36,608 nucleotides of DNA from Bacteroidales bacterium UBA3623 (GCA_002373715.1 DFLI01000026.1:16049-52656); one strand, 5' to 3'. Positions 1 through 9,698 are shown, counted from the first letter of the stretch. Numbers and translations are program-made. The notes: a model not told the origin generated them from the letters alone.

Positions 1-1038
1 GACCTCAGCTGGGGCCGCATCTCCCATCCCGAGGAGGTTGTTGCCCTTGACCAGAAGATCAACGTGGTTGTTCTGGACTTCAACGAGCAGCAGAAGCGCA
101 TCGCCCTGGGTCTGAAGCAGCTCACCCCGCACCCGTGGGAGGCTCTGAGCGCAGACCTGAAGGTGGGTGACACCGTGAAGGGTAAGGTGGTTGCCGTGGC
201 CGACTACGGCGCCTTCGTAGAGGTAGAGCCCGGCGTGGAAGGCCTGGTACACGTGAGCGAAATGAGCTGGAGCCCCCGTCTGCACAGCGCTCAGGAATTC
301 CTGAAGATGGGCGACGAGGTAGAGGCCGTTATCCTCACCCTGGACCGCGAGGCCCGCAAGATGTCCCTGGGCATCAAGCAGCTCACCGCCAATCCTTGGG
401 AGAGCATCCGCGAGAAGTATCCCGTGGGTTCCCAGCACAAGGCCACCGTTCGCAATATCACCAACTTCGGTGTGTTCGCAGAACTGGAGGACGGCGTAGA
501 GGGTCTCATCCACATCTCCGACCTCTCCTGGAACAAGATCAAGCATCCCGCCGAGATGGTTCAGAGCGGTGACGTGATTGACGTTGTTATCCTTGACTTC
601 GATGAGAACAGCCACAAGCTGTCTCTGGGTCACAAGCAGCTCACCCCCAACCCTTGGGACGAGTTGGAGGCCAAGTACCCGGTTGGCACCGTTGTAGACG
701 CTACCGTGAGCGTGATTGGTGACAAGAACACCACCCTCACCCTGGCCGACGGCACCGAGGTGAGCGCCTTCAACCGCGAACTCACCAAGGAAGACGGTAA
801 GAACGCCCTGGTAGGCGAAACCCTCCCTGTGAAGGTTATCGACCTCCGTCGCAGCACCCGTACCATCCGTGTTTCCCACGTCCGCACCTACTCTGAGGCC
901 AAGGCTGCCCGCGAAAACGCTGAGGTAGAAACCGCCAAGAAGGCCATCAAGAAGGTTCAGAGCAATGTGGAGAAGACCACCCTCGGTGATATCTCCGCTC
1001 TTGCTGCCCTGAAGGACAAGATGGAAAAGGGTGAGTAA
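1..1038 (+). CDS. rpsA: 30S ribosomal protein S1, 3' part (start lies outside the window)
   Basis: The frame is open from the first base, so the N-terminal part of the gene is missing. S1 binds mRNA on the small ribosomal subunit and helps initiation, which matters in a lineage that makes little use of Shine-Dalgarno pairing. The visible part has tandem S1 (OB-fold) repeats, each ending in a variant of LGxKQLTxxPW (QLTPHPW, QLTANPW, QLTPNPW), with inter-repeat motifs such as GDTVKGKVVAVADYGAFVEV and VEGLVHVSEMSW. A lysine-rich tail follows. Codon choice is strongly biased, as expected for a highly expressed gene. The stop overlaps the GTG start of rnz by 8 bp, so the two are probably cotranscribed and translationally coupled. 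The family call is secure from the repeat pattern. Confidence 0.97.
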   Translation, partial: DLSWGRISHPEEVVALDQKINVVVLDFNEQQKRIALGLKQLTPHPWEALSADLKVGDTVKGKVVAVADYGAFVEVEPGVEGLVHVSEMSWSPRLHSAQEFLKMGDEVEAVILTLDREARKMSLGIKQLTANPWESIREKYPVGSQHKATVRNITNFGVFAELEDGVEGLIHISDLSWNKIKHPAEMVQSGDVIDVVILDFDENSHKLSLGHKQLTPNPWDELEAKYPVGTVVDATVSVIGDKNTTLTLADGTEVSAFNRELTKEDGKNALVGETLPVKVIDLRRSTRTIRVSHVRTYSEAKAARENAEVETAKKAIKKVQSNVEKTTLGDISALAALKDKMEKGE

Positions 1039-1957
1039 TAACCCCAATACTTTTAAGGTCACCTTACTGGGCACGGCATCGGCCATGCCCGTAAGGGGCC
1101 GGAACCAAAGCGCCCAGGCACTGCAAGTGCACGGGCGCTTGTTCCTTATTGATTGCGGCGAAGGCGTCCAGTACAGCATGGTGGAGCATCGCATCCCCAT
1201 GATGAAACTGGACTCCCTCTTTATCTCCCACATTCACGGAGACCACGTGTTCGGTTTCTTCGGCCTGCTCAGCACCCTGGGGATGAAGGGACGCCAGACG
1301 CCGCTCAATATCTTTGCTCCGCCCGCCTTCGGCCCCATGCTCAAGTTCTTCCTGAGCTATTACGGAGACGGCGTGGGTTTCGAAATCCGTTTTACCCCGC
1401 TCAAGATGAAAGAGCCCGAGACGGTGCTGGAAACCAAGAGCATCCGGGTGCAGGCCTTCCCCCTGAACCACGGGATAGAAACCTTCGGCTTCCGCTTCGA
1501 AGAAAAGGAACCTCCCTATAATGTATATAAGGAAGCCATCGAAGAGTATGGGCTTACGCTCACCGAAATAGGCACCCTCAAGCGCGGAGAGGATGTCCTG
1601 CGGGCCGATGGCAGCGTAATCCCGGCTTCCAAGGCCGCCTATAAGCCCTTCGTGCCCCGGAGCTATGCTTACTGCTCCGACACCGCGCCCTTCCCCCAGG
1701 AGGCCCTCTGGCTCCGGGGAACCACGGTTCTCTATCACGAGACCACCTATCTGCAGGAATTTGCCGACCAGGGCGCCCAGCGCCACCATACCACCACCCT
1801 CCAGGCAGCCACCGTGGCCCGGGAGGCCGGGGTGGGGAAGCTGCTTATCGGCCATTATTCTTCGCGAAGCGGGGAACCCGCTCATTATCAGGCAGAATGC
1901 CGCACCATCTTCCCCGAGACTTACGCCACTTCTGACGGGGAATCCTACAATATTTAA
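1031..1957 (+). CDS. rnz: Ribonuclease Z (tRNA 3' endonuclease)
   Basis: This zinc metallo-beta-lactamase-fold enzyme cuts the 3' trailer from tRNA precursors in the cytoplasm. The N-terminus VTLLGTASAMPVRGRNQSA is the typical RNase Z opening. The metal motif is SHIHGDHVFG, followed by the later ligands in YCSDTAPF, YHETTY and IGHYSSR. At 308 aa it matches the usual length of about 305. The GTG at 1031 is chosen because the next ATG (1084) would cut into the conserved first strand. It overlaps the rpsA stop by 8 bp. A trailing GH28-free, fully bacterial context (rpsA before, cell-wall genes after) fits a housekeeping operon. Confidence 0.95.
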   Translation: MSNNPNTFKVTLLGTASAMPVRGRNQSAQALQVHGRLFLIDCGEGVQYSMVEHRIPMMKLDSLFISHIHGDHVFGFFGLLSTLGMKGRQTPLNIFAPPAFGPMLKFFLSYYGDGVGFEIRFTPLKMKEPETVLETKSIRVQAFPLNHGIETFGFRFEEKEPPYNVYKEAIEEYGLTLTEIGTLKRGEDVLRADGSVIPASKAAYKPFVPRSYAYCSDTAPFPQEALWLRGTTVLYHETTYLQEFADQGAQRHHTTTLQAATVAREAGVGKLLIGHYSSRSGEPAHYQAECRTIFPETYATSDGESYNI

Positions 1958-1980
1958 AAGTTTTTCGTAACTTAGCGGCT

Positions 1981-2913
1981 ATGAAGCGAATGCTCATAGC
2001 TCTTTGTGCTCTGCTGGGCCTGGTGGGCCTGGTAGCGGCCGATGACACCCCTCAGGAGCGTTACATTAAGAAGTATTCCCAGATGGCCGTGCAGGAGATG
2101 ATCCGAAGCGGCGTTCCGGCCAGCATTACCCTGGCGCAGGGCATGCTGGAGTCGGGTAACGGCCTTTCCAAACTGGCCACCAAAGGCAACAATCACTTTG
2201 GCATCAAGTGCCACAAAGGCTGGGAAGGCAAAACCATGCGGGTGGACGACGATGCCCCGAACGAGTGCTTCCGCGTTTATGCTTCCGTGGCCGACAGTTA
2301 CAAAGACCATTCGGATTTCCTCCGCTACAGAGACCGCTACAAGTTCCTCTTTGACCTGGAAAGAACGGATTACAAGGGCTGGGCCTATGGACTCAAGAAG
2401 GCCGGCTATGCCACAGACCCCGGTTATTCCACCAAGCTTATCAAATACATAGAAGATTACGAGCTGTACCGCTTTGACGTGCTGAACAAGGTGGAAGAGA
2501 AGGAAGTGCCCCTGTCTCCTCTGGTGATTGAGGCCCCCAAGATGGCCCGGGAAGAATTCCATTTCCCGCTCACGAGGGAACTCTATTCCAAGAACGGCGT
2601 GCCCTTTGTGTATTCCCTGGAAGGGGAAACCTACAAGTCCATTGCCAAGTACTATCATCTCTTCCACAAGGAGATCCTGGGCTTCAATGATTTGAAGAAG
2701 GACCAGGCGCTCCTGCCCGGAACGGTGGTGTATCTGTCCTTCAAGAAAACGCATACCCAGCCCGGTCTGGACAAGTATATTGTAGAAGAGGACGGGGAAA
2801 ACTTCCACGCCATCTGCCAACGCTTTGCCGTGAGGGAGAAGTCCATTCTCAAGCTGAATGGCTGGAAAAAGGCCCCGGCCCTTTCCGAAGGGGACGAGAT
2901 TAAACTGAGATAG
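1981..2913 (+). CDS. Secreted glucosaminidase (GH73-like) with C-terminal LysM repeats
   Basis: Predicted peptidoglycan hydrolase cutting the glycan strand. A signal peptide (hydrophobic residues 4-20, ending near VAA) directs it across the inner membrane. Residues about 25-165 form the glucosaminidase domain, with the LAQGMLESGNG motif holding the probable catalytic Glu, then KGNNHFGIKC and YASVADSYKDHSDFL. Two LysM-like modules follow (about 200-260 and 265-310), with typical endings PGTVVYLSF and EGDEIKLR. It lies 23 bp after rnz and 4 bp before the mltG-like gene, so two wall-cutting enzymes are made together. A weak -7-like box (TAACTTAG) ends 6 bases before the ATG and could give a short-leader transcript. 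The family is clear; the exact bond cut is not. Confidence 0.88.
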   Translation: MKRMLIALCALLGLVGLVAADDTPQERYIKKYSQMAVQEMIRSGVPASITLAQGMLESGNGLSKLATKGNNHFGIKCHKGWEGKTMRVDDDAPNECFRVYASVADSYKDHSDFLRYRDRYKFLFDLERTDYKGWAYGLKKAGYATDPGYSTKLIKYIEDYELYRFDVLNKVEEKEVPLSPLVIEAPKMAREEFHFPLTRELYSKNGVPFVYSLEGETYKSIAKYYHLFHKEILGFNDLKKDQALLPGTVVYLSFKKTHTQPGLDKYIVEEDGENFHAICQRFAVREKSILKLNGWKKAPALSEGDEIKLR

Positions 2914-2917
2914 TGCT

Positions 2918-3943
2918 ATGGAAGCGAAAACGATCCTATGGAGATTCCTTAGAGGGGTCCTGATAGCCGCCGTTATCATTGGGGGCTACTTCGCCTATCA
3001 GATGTATTACGACCGCAAGGTTCCCAACTTTACCGGGAAAATAGACCTTTACGTATACCCTGGTATGGAAGCCAGTGAAGTCTGTGACGTCATCCTGGCC
3101 AGCGACATTGTGAAGAAGCCCTCCAGCCTGATGCGCGTGTTCCAGGATGTGAAAAGTATCCAGCCCGGGCACTATGTCATCGATTCTACCTGCACCAGCA
3201 TCTACGTTACCCGTATGCTGCATCTGGGATGGCAGACCCCCGTCAACCTTACGCTGTCCGGATCCATCCGCACCCCGGGCGTGCTGGCTCGCAAGATTGG
3301 CGCCCAGATGATGGCCGATTCGGCCGCCGTGGCGGACTTTGCCTGCTGCGCTGATTCCATCGGCCTGGATCCTGCCCTGCTCTTTACCCGCATTATCCCG
3401 GATTCCTATCAGATGCTCTGGACGGCATCGGTGAAGGATATCTTTGCCCGCCTTTTCAAGGAGCGGGATGCCTGGTGGACAAAGGAGCGCGTGGCCGCCG
3501 CCAAGGCACAGGGGCTCACTCCTGAGGAAGTTTCCACTCTGGCTTCCATCGTGAGTGGAGAAACCAATTACGTGCCGGAGCAGCCCGCCATTGCCAGCGT
3601 TTATCTGAACCGCCTTTCCATCGGCATGAAACTGCAGGCAGACCCTACCGTGGCCTACTGCTTTAACTACGAACCCCGCCGCATCCTTCGCTGGATGCTG
3701 GAAGTGGAATCTCCGTACAATACCTATAAGTATTACGGCCTGCCTCCGGGCCCCATTGCGTGCCCGCCCAAGAGCTGCCTGGAAGCCGTCCTGAACCCGG
3801 ACAAGCACAACTACCTCTATTTCTGCGCAGACCCTTCCTTCAACGGAAGCCACCGTTTCGCAGAAACCTACGCCGAACATTTACTCAACGCCCGCGCTTT
3901 CCAGAAGGCACTCACCGAGCGCCAGCGCGCCAACGCCCGATAA
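2918..3943 (+). CDS. mltG: Endolytic peptidoglycan transglycosylase, MltG/YceG family
   Basis: MltG-type enzymes sit in the inner membrane and cut nascent glycan strands, limiting their length. One N-terminal membrane segment (about residues 9-28) is followed by a periplasmic part. The YceG signature spans about residues 208-255: ASIVSGET, then IASVYLNRLSIGMKLQADPTVAYC, and later SPYNTYKYYGLPPGPIACP and the C-terminal NYLYFCADPS. The 341 aa length equals the usual size. The common IVEKE(T/A) motif reads IVSGET here, so the first Glu is replaced by Ser while the second is kept. It starts 4 bp after the glucosaminidase gene and ends 1 bp before relA, which implies one operon. Confidence 0.92.
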   Translation: MEAKTILWRFLRGVLIAAVIIGGYFAYQMYYDRKVPNFTGKIDLYVYPGMEASEVCDVILASDIVKKPSSLMRVFQDVKSIQPGHYVIDSTCTSIYVTRMLHLGWQTPVNLTLSGSIRTPGVLARKIGAQMMADSAAVADFACCADSIGLDPALLFTRIIPDSYQMLWTASVKDIFARLFKERDAWWTKERVAAAKAQGLTPEEVSTLASIVSGETNYVPEQPAIASVYLNRLSIGMKLQADPTVAYCFNYEPRRILRWMLEVESPYNTYKYYGLPPGPIACPPKSCLEAVLNPDKHNYLYFCADPSFNGSHRFAETYAEHLLNARAFQKALTERQRANAR

Positions 3944-3944
3944 C

Positions 3945-6047
3945 ATGACTTCTACTCCCCTCATAGATAAGGCCCGTGCGGCTGCTACAGAAGCCCTGAA
4001 GGACTACACCCGGCACGACGGGACGCCTTTTATCGGCCATCCGGATGCCGTGGCCAAAATAGTGGCCGACGAAATCGGCCTTCCGGAGGAATGCATCGCC
4101 GCCGTTTACCTGCACGAAGCCAGCCGCATGGCCGGTATGGAGGTAAAGGAGGCTGAATGGGGAGAAGCTATCTGCACCCTGGTGGAAGGCTTGAACAAGA
4201 TTTCCACCATCAAGCCCAAGGATACCCGTCTGGAGGCGGAGAATTATAAGAAACTCATTATCCAGTATTCCCGGGACCCTCGCGTGACGGTGCTCAAACT
4301 GGCAGACCGTCTGGAGGTGATGCGAAGCCTCAAGATGTTCCCCAAGACCGGCCGGGACCAGAAGATTCTGGAAACGCTGCTGCTGTACATTCCGCTGGCT
4401 CACCAGCTGGGTTTGTACAACATGAAGCGGGAGATGGAAGACATCTATCTCAAGTACTCCGATCCGGAACAGTATCGCCTTATTACCAATAAGCTGAAGG
4501 CGGGGGAGAAGGACCGCGAGAAGCTGATGGCGGAATTTGTAGAACCGCTCAAGAAAAAGCTCTCCGACGCCGGCATCCAGTACAAACTGAAGATGCGCAC
4601 CAAGGCGGCCTATTCCATCTGGCAGAAGATGGTGAAGCAGAAAGTGCCCTTCGAGGGCGTCTTTGACGTGTTTGCCATTCGCTTTATCATAGACTGCGAC
4701 GGGGAAGATCACAAGCTGGAGAAAGACCTTTGCTGGCGCGTGTACTCCTTCGTGACGGAAGAATATGAGGCCGATACCAAGCGTCTCAGGGACTGGGTGA
4801 CCAATCCCAAGCCCAACGGCTACGAGAGCCTGCACATTACCGTTAAGAACAAGGATGGCGCCTACGTGGAAGTGCAGATTCGCACCAAGCGGATGGATGA
4901 TATTGCAGAGAACGGTTTTGCCAGCCACTGGTCTTACAAGGGCATCAAGCGGGAAGAAACGCTGTCCCGCTGGCTCACCTCCGTGCGTTATGCCCTGGAG
5001 CATCCCGATGAGAACACCGAGGACCTCCCGCAGCCGCCCTCCAAGGAAATCTTCGTTTTCACTCCTACAGGCGAACTCCGCATACTTCAGGCCGATTCCA
5101 CGGTGCTGGACTTTGCCTTCGGTATCCATACCAACATAGGTTCTCACTGCGTGGGGGCCAAGGTGAACGGAAAGGCCGTATCCATCCGGGAAAAGCTGCA
5201 GACCGGTGATGTGGTAGAGATTCTCACCGCCAAGAACCAGCACCCCAACCCGGACTGGATGAACTGGGTGGTTACCACCAAAGCCCGCTCCAAGGTAAAG
5301 CAGGCCCTGCAGGTGCAGGAGCAGAACCGCGCTGTGGACGGCAAAGAACTGCTGGAGCGTCGCCTCAAGAACTGGAAGCTGGAATTCCCCGACGAAATGA
5401 ACACGGAATTCCGCAAGAAGAATAATTATCCCTCCCTTACGGGCTTCTATGCCGCCATTGGAGAAGGAACCCTGGATGTGAACGTCATCAAGGATTACAT
5501 CCTGGGAGAGGCCGAAAGGCACGCCGCCTCCGTGGAAGCCGCAGAGGCCGTGCAGGCCAGCGCCAAGGCAGCCCGTCGCTACGAGTCCAAGGACGACATT
5601 CTGGTGCTGAATGCCAAGAACGTCAAGGGAATAGATTATAAGATGGCCAAGTGCTGCAATCCGGTGTTCGGAGACGATGTGTTTGGCTTTGTTACCCGCG
5701 AGGCCGGTATTAAGATTCACCGCATCACCTGCCCCAACGCGGCCCGTCTGCTGGAGCAGTATCCGTACCGCATTCAGAAAGTGAAATGGGCCGAAAGCCC
5801 CTCCAGCGGTTCCTTCCAGGTGAGTCTGAAGGTAATTACTGACATGGAGAGTTCCATTGTGAACAAAGTGCTGGAAGTGGTGGGCCAGTTCAAGGCCAGC
5901 ATCCGCTCCTTCACGGTAACGGACAACCCCCGCAACGGTACGCACGAGCTGTCCCTCAAGCTATCCGTTCCGTCCAATTTGGAACTGGACAAAGTGCTCT
6001 CCCAGCTCCGCATACTGAAACATGTAATAAAGGTGAGCAGGGTCTAG
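3945..6047 (+). CDS. relA: RelA/SpoT-family (p)ppGpp synthetase with a degenerate hydrolase domain
   Basis: Long RSH protein of the stringent response, making (p)ppGpp from ATP and GTP/GDP. Domain order is N-terminal HD-like region (1-150), synthetase (about 200-330), TGS (about 365-430), a helical and zinc-finger-like part with KCCNPVFGD, and a C-terminal ACT domain (about 620-700). The synthetase looks intact: [10 protein letters not shown] and EVQIRT near residue 310, with a basic RLRD in the RxKD position. The hydrolase site is not: H32 is present, but the HDxxED motif reads HEASRM (57-62) and DRLHN reads DRLEV (121-125). I infer a synthetase-only enzyme, as known for RelA-type proteins. 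It ends in a TAG sharing the palindrome CTAG with the convergent uvrB stop. Confidence 0.92.
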   Translation: MTSTPLIDKARAAATEALKDYTRHDGTPFIGHPDAVAKIVADEIGLPEECIAAVYLHEASRMAGMEVKEAEWGEAICTLVEGLNKISTIKPKDTRLEAENYKKLIIQYSRDPRVTVLKLADRLEVMRSLKMFPKTGRDQKILETLLLYIPLAHQLGLYNMKREMEDIYLKYSDPEQYRLITNKLKAGEKDREKLMAEFVEPLKKKLSDAGIQYKLKMRTKAAYSIWQKMVKQKVPFEGVFDVFAIRFIIDCDGEDHKLEKDLCWRVYSFVTEEYEADTKRLRDWVTNPKPNGYESLHITVKNKDGAYVEVQIRTKRMDDIAENGFASHWSYKGIKREETLSRWLTSVRYALEHPDENTEDLPQPPSKEIFVFTPTGELRILQADSTVLDFAFGIHTNIGSHCVGAKVNGKAVSIREKLQTGDVVEILTAKNQHPNPDWMNWVVTTKARSKVKQALQVQEQNRAVDGKELLERRLKNWKLEFPDEMNTEFRKKNNYPSLTGFYAAIGEGTLDVNVIKDYILGEAERHAASVEAAEAVQASAKAARRYESKDDILVLNAKNVKGIDYKMAKCCNPVFGDDVFGFVTREAGIKIHRITCPNAARLLEQYPYRIQKVKWAESPSSGSFQVSLKVITDMESSIVNKVLEVVGQFKASIRSFTVTDNPRNGTHELSLKLSVPSNLELDKVLSQLRILKHVIKVSRV

Positions 6048-8239
6048 ACCGTCCAGACTTTCAGGTACTCCTCCAGAGCCCACATTTCGTCGCGATATTT
6101 GGCGGCTGCCGTGAAATCCAGTTCGGCGGCCGCTTTTTGCATCTTGCGCTTGGCTTCGGCCGCGGCCTTTTCCACCTGTTCGCGGGACATGGAACGGATC
6201 ACCGGGTCCTGCAGGACGGCGGCCAGGTCTGCCACCACGTAGCCGTCCACATAGGCCGATGTGCCCTCGCGCCGGGCGTCGTGGCCCAGGCCCACGGACA
6301 CATCTCCCTTGCCCAGCTCGGAAGCGGAAGGGACATAGGTGGGATGTGAAACGCTGTCGGGAGCGCTCACGTGGCCGGTGACGCTGTTGCGGAGGGCCGG
6401 GTTCAGGAAGCCGCTCACGTGGGTGGTGTCTTCGCCGGATTTGACCAGCTCGCTCATGAGAATGTTGGAGCGCACCTGCACCTGCTGAGGCGTAATGCCG
6501 TGCAGTTTGTTGTATTCCTGCTGTTTGGCGCGGCGGCGGGCGGTTTCGCGGATGGTTTCGTCCATGGAAGGCGTCACCGTATCGGCATACATGATGACCA
6601 GGCCGTGGATGTTACGGGCGGCGCGGCCGGCGGTCTGGGTGAGGGCGCGGCCGCTGCGCAGGAAGCCTTCCTTGTCGGCATCCAGGATGGCCACCAGGGA
6701 AACGGTGGGAATGTCCAGGCCTTCGCGCAGGAGGTTTACACCGATGAGTACGTCGAAAAGGCCGTTCTTGAAATCCTCGATAATTTCCACGCGCTCGGCG
6801 GTGTCTACATCTGAGTGGATATAACGGCAGCGCACACCGTTACGGGTGAAATAGCTGTCCAGTTCCTCGGCCATGCGTTTGGTGAGGGTGGTTACCAGCA
6901 CGCGCTCGTCTTTTTCGGCCCTCTGACGGATTTCCTCCATGAGGTCGTCCACCTGGTTTTGGGTGGGCCGCACTTCGATGGGAGGGTCCAGCAGGCCGGT
7001 GGGACGCACAATCTGCTCCACCACCAGGCCTTCCGATTTTTCCAGTTCATAATCGGCCGGGGTGGCACTTACATATACAGTCTGGCCCGTCACCTGTTCG
7101 AATTCGTCGAAGGTGAGGGGACGGTTGTCGCTGGCGGCGGGCAGGCGGAAGCCGTATTCCACCAGCGTGGCCTTGCGGGAGTGGTCTCCGCCGTACATGG
7201 CACGGATCTGGGGGAGGGTGACATGGCTCTCGTCAATGAATACCAGGAAGTCGTCGGGGAAGTAGTCAATGAGGGTGAAGGGGCGCTGGCCGGGCTTCCG
7301 GCCGTCGAAATAGCGGGAATAGTTCTCTACGCCGGGGCAGTAGCCCATCTCCTTGATCATCTCTATGTCGTATTCCACGCGCTGCTTCAGGCGTTTGGCT
7401 TCCAGATACTTGCCGATGGATTCGAAGTACTCTACCTGTTTTACCAGGTCTTCCTGTATCTGGCTCACGGCCTTGGCTCCCTTTTCCTTGGAGGTGACGA
7501 AGTTCTTGGCGGGGTAGAGGTCTATTTTATCCATCTCCTCAAAGAGGGCGCCGCTCACCGGGTCGATGAGGGCGATGCGGTCCACTTCGTCTCCGAAGAA
7601 CTCGATGCGGGCGGCGTAATCGGCCCCTCCCAGGAAGATATCTACGGTGTCTCCGCGCACGCGGAAACTGCCGCGCTTAAAATCTGTTTCCGTCCTGTAG
7701 TACAGCGCGTCCACGATTTTATAGAGAAGACGCGTCATGGACATTTGCTCCCCCTTACGAACTGTAACCGTCTGGTCGTGGAAGTCGTCAGGATTGCCTA
7801 TTCCATAGAGGCAACTCACGGAGGAAACCACAATTACGTCCCGCCTTCCGCTCATAAGGGCCGATGCGGCGCTGACACGGAGTTCATCAATCTTGTCATT
7901 GATGCTCAGATCCTTCTCAATGTAGGTGTCCGTGGAGGGGATATAGGCCTCCGGCTGGTAGTAATCGTAGTAGGAAACGAAGTATTCTACGGCATTTTCG
8001 GGGAAAAAAGCCTTGAATTCTCCATAAAGCTGTGCGGCCAGGGTTTTGTTGTGGCTCAGGATGAGGGCCGGACGCTGCAGACGCTGAATCACATTGGCCA
8101 TGGTGAAAGTTTTTCCGGACCCTGTGACGCCCAGAAGTGTTACATTATCAACACCTTGGCTAAGGGCTTTGCACAATCCGTCTATGGCCTCGGGCTGGTC
8201 GCCGGAGGGCTGATAATCGGAGTGAAGACGGAAATCCAT
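6044..8239 (-). CDS. uvrB: Excinuclease ABC subunit B
   Basis: UvrB is the damage-verifying helicase-like subunit of nucleotide excision repair, loaded by UvrA and cut-partnered with UvrC. Visible motifs are the Walker A GVTGSGKT (about 39-46), the beta-hairpin region [21 protein letters not shown] (about 90-110), [14 protein letters not shown], the DESH box, and [30 protein letters not shown] with [11 protein letters not shown]-terminal UVR motif ([21 protein letters not shown]) binds UvrC. At 731 aa it is longer than the usual 660-680: a Ser/Gly/Val-rich stretch at about residues 598-664 (about 6245-6447 bp) extends the linker before the UVR helix pair. It converges on relA with a 4 bp overlap and is divergent from the ompA-like gene. 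Confidence 0.97.
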   Translation of the reverse strand: MDFRLHSDYQPSGDQPEAIDGLCKALSQGVDNVTLLGVTGSGKTFTMANVIQRLQRPALILSHNKTLAAQLYGEFKAFFPENAVEYFVSYYDYYQPEAYIPSTDTYIEKDLSINDKIDELRVSAASALMSGRRDVIVVSSVSCLYGIGNPDDFHDQTVTVRKGEQMSMTRLLYKIVDALYYRTETDFKRGSFRVRGDTVDIFLGGADYAARIEFFGDEVDRIALIDPVSGALFEEMDKIDLYPAKNFVTSKEKGAKAVSQIQEDLVKQVEYFESIGKYLEAKRLKQRVEYDIEMIKEMGYCPGVENYSRYFDGRKPGQRPFTLIDYFPDDFLVFIDESHVTLPQIRAMYGGDHSRKATLVEYGFRLPAASDNRPLTFDEFEQVTGQTVYVSATPADYELEKSEGLVVEQIVRPTGLLDPPIEVRPTQNQVDDLMEEIRQRAEKDERVLVTTLTKRMAEELDSYFTRNGVRCRYIHSDVDTAERVEIIEDFKNGLFDVLIGVNLLREGLDIPTVSLVAILDADKEGFLRSGRALTQTAGRAARNIHGLVIMYADTVTPSMDETIRETARRRAKQQEYNKLHGITPQQVQVRSNILMSELVKSGEDTTHVSGFLNPALRNSVTGHVSAPDSVSHPTYVPSASELGKGDVSVGLGHDARREGTSAYVDGYVVADLAAVLQDPVIRSMSREQVEKAAAEAKRKMQKAAAELDFTAAAKYRDEMWALEEYLKVWTV

Positions 8240-8258
8240 GGTTAATAATTGTTTGCTG

Positions 8259-8266
8259 CAAAGATA
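8259..8266 (-). promoter_or_regulatory. Putative -7 promoter element for uvrB
   Basis: On the minus strand TATCTTTG (followed by C) matches the Bacteroidota -7 consensus TAnnTTTG and ends 19 bases before the uvrB ATG. The region at the -33 distance is only A/T rich with no clear TTTG, so strength is uncertain. Confidence 0.55.
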
Positions 8267-8304
8267 CGCTTCTTTAAAGATTTTTAAAAAAATTTACCGG
8301 AAAT

Positions 8305-8335
8305 TTTGTTTGGAAGGAAAAAAGGTGTAAATTTG
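8305..8335 (+). promoter_or_regulatory. Promoter of the ompA-like gene
   Basis: TTTG at 8305-8308, a 19-base spacer, and TAAATTTG at 8328-8335 match the Bacteroidota housekeeping promoter (TTTG-N19-TAnnTTTG). Transcription would begin near 8341, leaving a leader of about 75 bases before the ATG at 8416. Confidence 0.8.
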
Positions 8336-8346
8336 CGGTGATGAAT

Positions 8347-8370
8347 GCCGTGCTGTAGGCAGCACTTGGC
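8347..8370 (+). other. 5' leader hairpin of the ompA-like mRNA
   Basis: GTGCTG (8350-8355) pairs with CAGCAC (8360-8365) around a TAGG loop, and GCC (8347-8349) can extend to GGC (8368-8370) across a two-base bulge. It would lie at the extreme 5' end of the transcript, where such stems often protect mRNAs of abundant outer-membrane proteins. That role is inference. Confidence 0.5.
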
Positions 8371-8415
8371 GTCCATCAAAGTGTGGAACTAATTATTTAT
8401 GTTAATACTTTAATC

Positions 8416-9672
8416 ATGAAAGGTATCAAAACTATTCTCGGAGTTTTTGCTGCAGCAAGCCTCCTCTTCTCTGTGAACGCTTTCGCTCAGGAGAACAACA
8501 ATCGTGACGAGAACGGCAAGGTCGTTCGCGGCGCTTATGAGACCAACAAGGCCTTCGACAACATGTTCATCGGTGTTGGCGCTGGCTGGAACGCTGGTGT
8601 ATGGAACTGGTTCAACGGTAAGACCTTTATGGACGACTTCGCCTGGACTGACCTCCAGGGTAAGGGTGGTCCCGCCGCTGAAATCTATGTAGGTAAGTGG
8701 TTCACCCCTGCTATCGGTACCCGTATCGGTTATCAGGGCATCAGCAACGTGGTTGGTAAGTTCGAGTTCAAGGACGCTTTCAAGAAGCAGAACCTTCAGA
8801 ACTACTTCCACGGTGACTTCATGTGGAACTTTGTGAACTCCTTCTGGGGTTACAAAGAGACCCGCGTTTGGAACCCCGCTCTCTATGTTACCGCTGGTGT
8901 TCTCACCCGTGGTGGCTGGTTCTGGGAGACCATCGGAAACAAGAAGACCACCGCTAACTCTGAGTTCGCTGCCGGTCTCGGTCTGTACAACAACTTCCGC
9001 GTGAGCAGCCGCGTAGGTATCATCCTCGACCTCACCGCCCTCGTTACCAAGGAAAGCCAGTACGGTGGCAAGGGTAAGTTCTTCTTCCCCATGAGCGCTA
9101 CCCTCGGCCTCGCTTTCAACATTGGCAAGACCAACTTCGATCGTCACAGCACCATCACTCCTGTTGTGATCCCTGTGCCCTTCACCACCGAGCAGTACAA
9201 CGCCCTCAAGGATAAGGTGGCTGCCCTCGAGAAGGAGAACGCTGCCCTCAAGAACAAGGTTGCTGCCCTCGAGAAGGAAGTTGCTCCTCTGCGCAACCTC
9301 GTGAACGGTCAGACCTATCTCTACGAGAACGGCACCTTCACCGCTGTTGACGTAAAGGCTGGCGCCCCCGTTTCCATCTACTTCGATCTGGGTTCCGCTA
9401 AGGTTTCCGCTCGTGAAAAGGCTCACCTCGAGTACTTCACCAACAACATCGCTACCGCTGACACCAAGGTTGAGGTTAACGGTTACGCCGACAAGGCCAC
9501 CGGTTCCGCCAAGGTTAACCAGGCTCTCTCTGAGAAGCGCGCCAAGGCTGTTGTTGACCTCCTCAAGAAGGCTGGCATGCCCGAGAGCAACATCGACTGC
9601 AAGGCCAATGGTGGTGTTGACATCTTCAACGCTCCTTACAAGAACCGCGTAGTTACCATCGAGGTTAAGTAA
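8416..9672 (+). CDS. OmpA-family outer membrane protein (beta-barrel, coiled coil, peptidoglycan-binding domain)
   Basis: Likely a major porin-like protein anchoring the outer membrane to peptidoglycan. The ATG at 8416 begins a clean signal peptide (MKGIKTILGVFAAASLLFSVNAFAQ). A longer start at 8383 would put 11 extra residues before it and is rejected. Residues about 30-245 look like an eight-strand-type barrel rich in aromatic residues and Gly. A short heptad coiled coil follows (repeats of VAALEKE), then a C-terminal OmpA domain with the opening SIYFDLGSAKVS and the motif VNGYADKATGSAKVNQALSEKRAKAV. Codon choice is strongly biased to GGT/GCT/GTT and AAG, like rpsA and unlike its neighbours, so it is probably very highly expressed. 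It has its own promoter and a strong terminator. Confidence 0.93.
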   Translation: MKGIKTILGVFAAASLLFSVNAFAQENNNRDENGKVVRGAYETNKAFDNMFIGVGAGWNAGVWNWFNGKTFMDDFAWTDLQGKGGPAAEIYVGKWFTPAIGTRIGYQGISNVVGKFEFKDAFKKQNLQNYFHGDFMWNFVNSFWGYKETRVWNPALYVTAGVLTRGGWFWETIGNKKTTANSEFAAGLGLYNNFRVSSRVGIILDLTALVTKESQYGGKGKFFFPMSATLGLAFNIGKTNFDRHSTITPVVIPVPFTTEQYNALKDKVAALEKENAALKNKVAALEKEVAPLRNLVNGQTYLYENGTFTAVDVKAGAPVSIYFDLGSAKVSAREKAHLEYFTNNIATADTKVEVNGYADKATGSAKVNQALSEKRAKAVVDLLKKAGMPESNIDCKANGGVDIFNAPYKNRVVTIEVK

Positions 9673-9698
9673 GTAAGTTTATCTTACAACGTTAATTA

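Noticed and set aside
100..680. Repeated blocks with QLTxxPW in rpsA.
   Set aside because: These are the normal S1 domain repeats of the protein, not DNA repeats of independent origin.
3912..5945. Long open frame antisense to the relA gene (and similar ones antisense to htpG, rnz and the MltG gene).
   Set aside because: GC-rich coding DNA leaves open frames on the opposite strand. These have low-complexity His/Gly/Leu composition, no domain motifs, and lie fully within clear genes.
6041..6050. GGTCTAGACC palindrome at the relA/uvrB stops.
   Set aside because: A ten-base palindrome without loop or T tract; explained by the two shared stop codons.
8383..8415. Earlier ATG in frame for the ompA-like gene.
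   Set aside because: The signal peptide begins at the ATG at 8416 and extra residues before it have no role.
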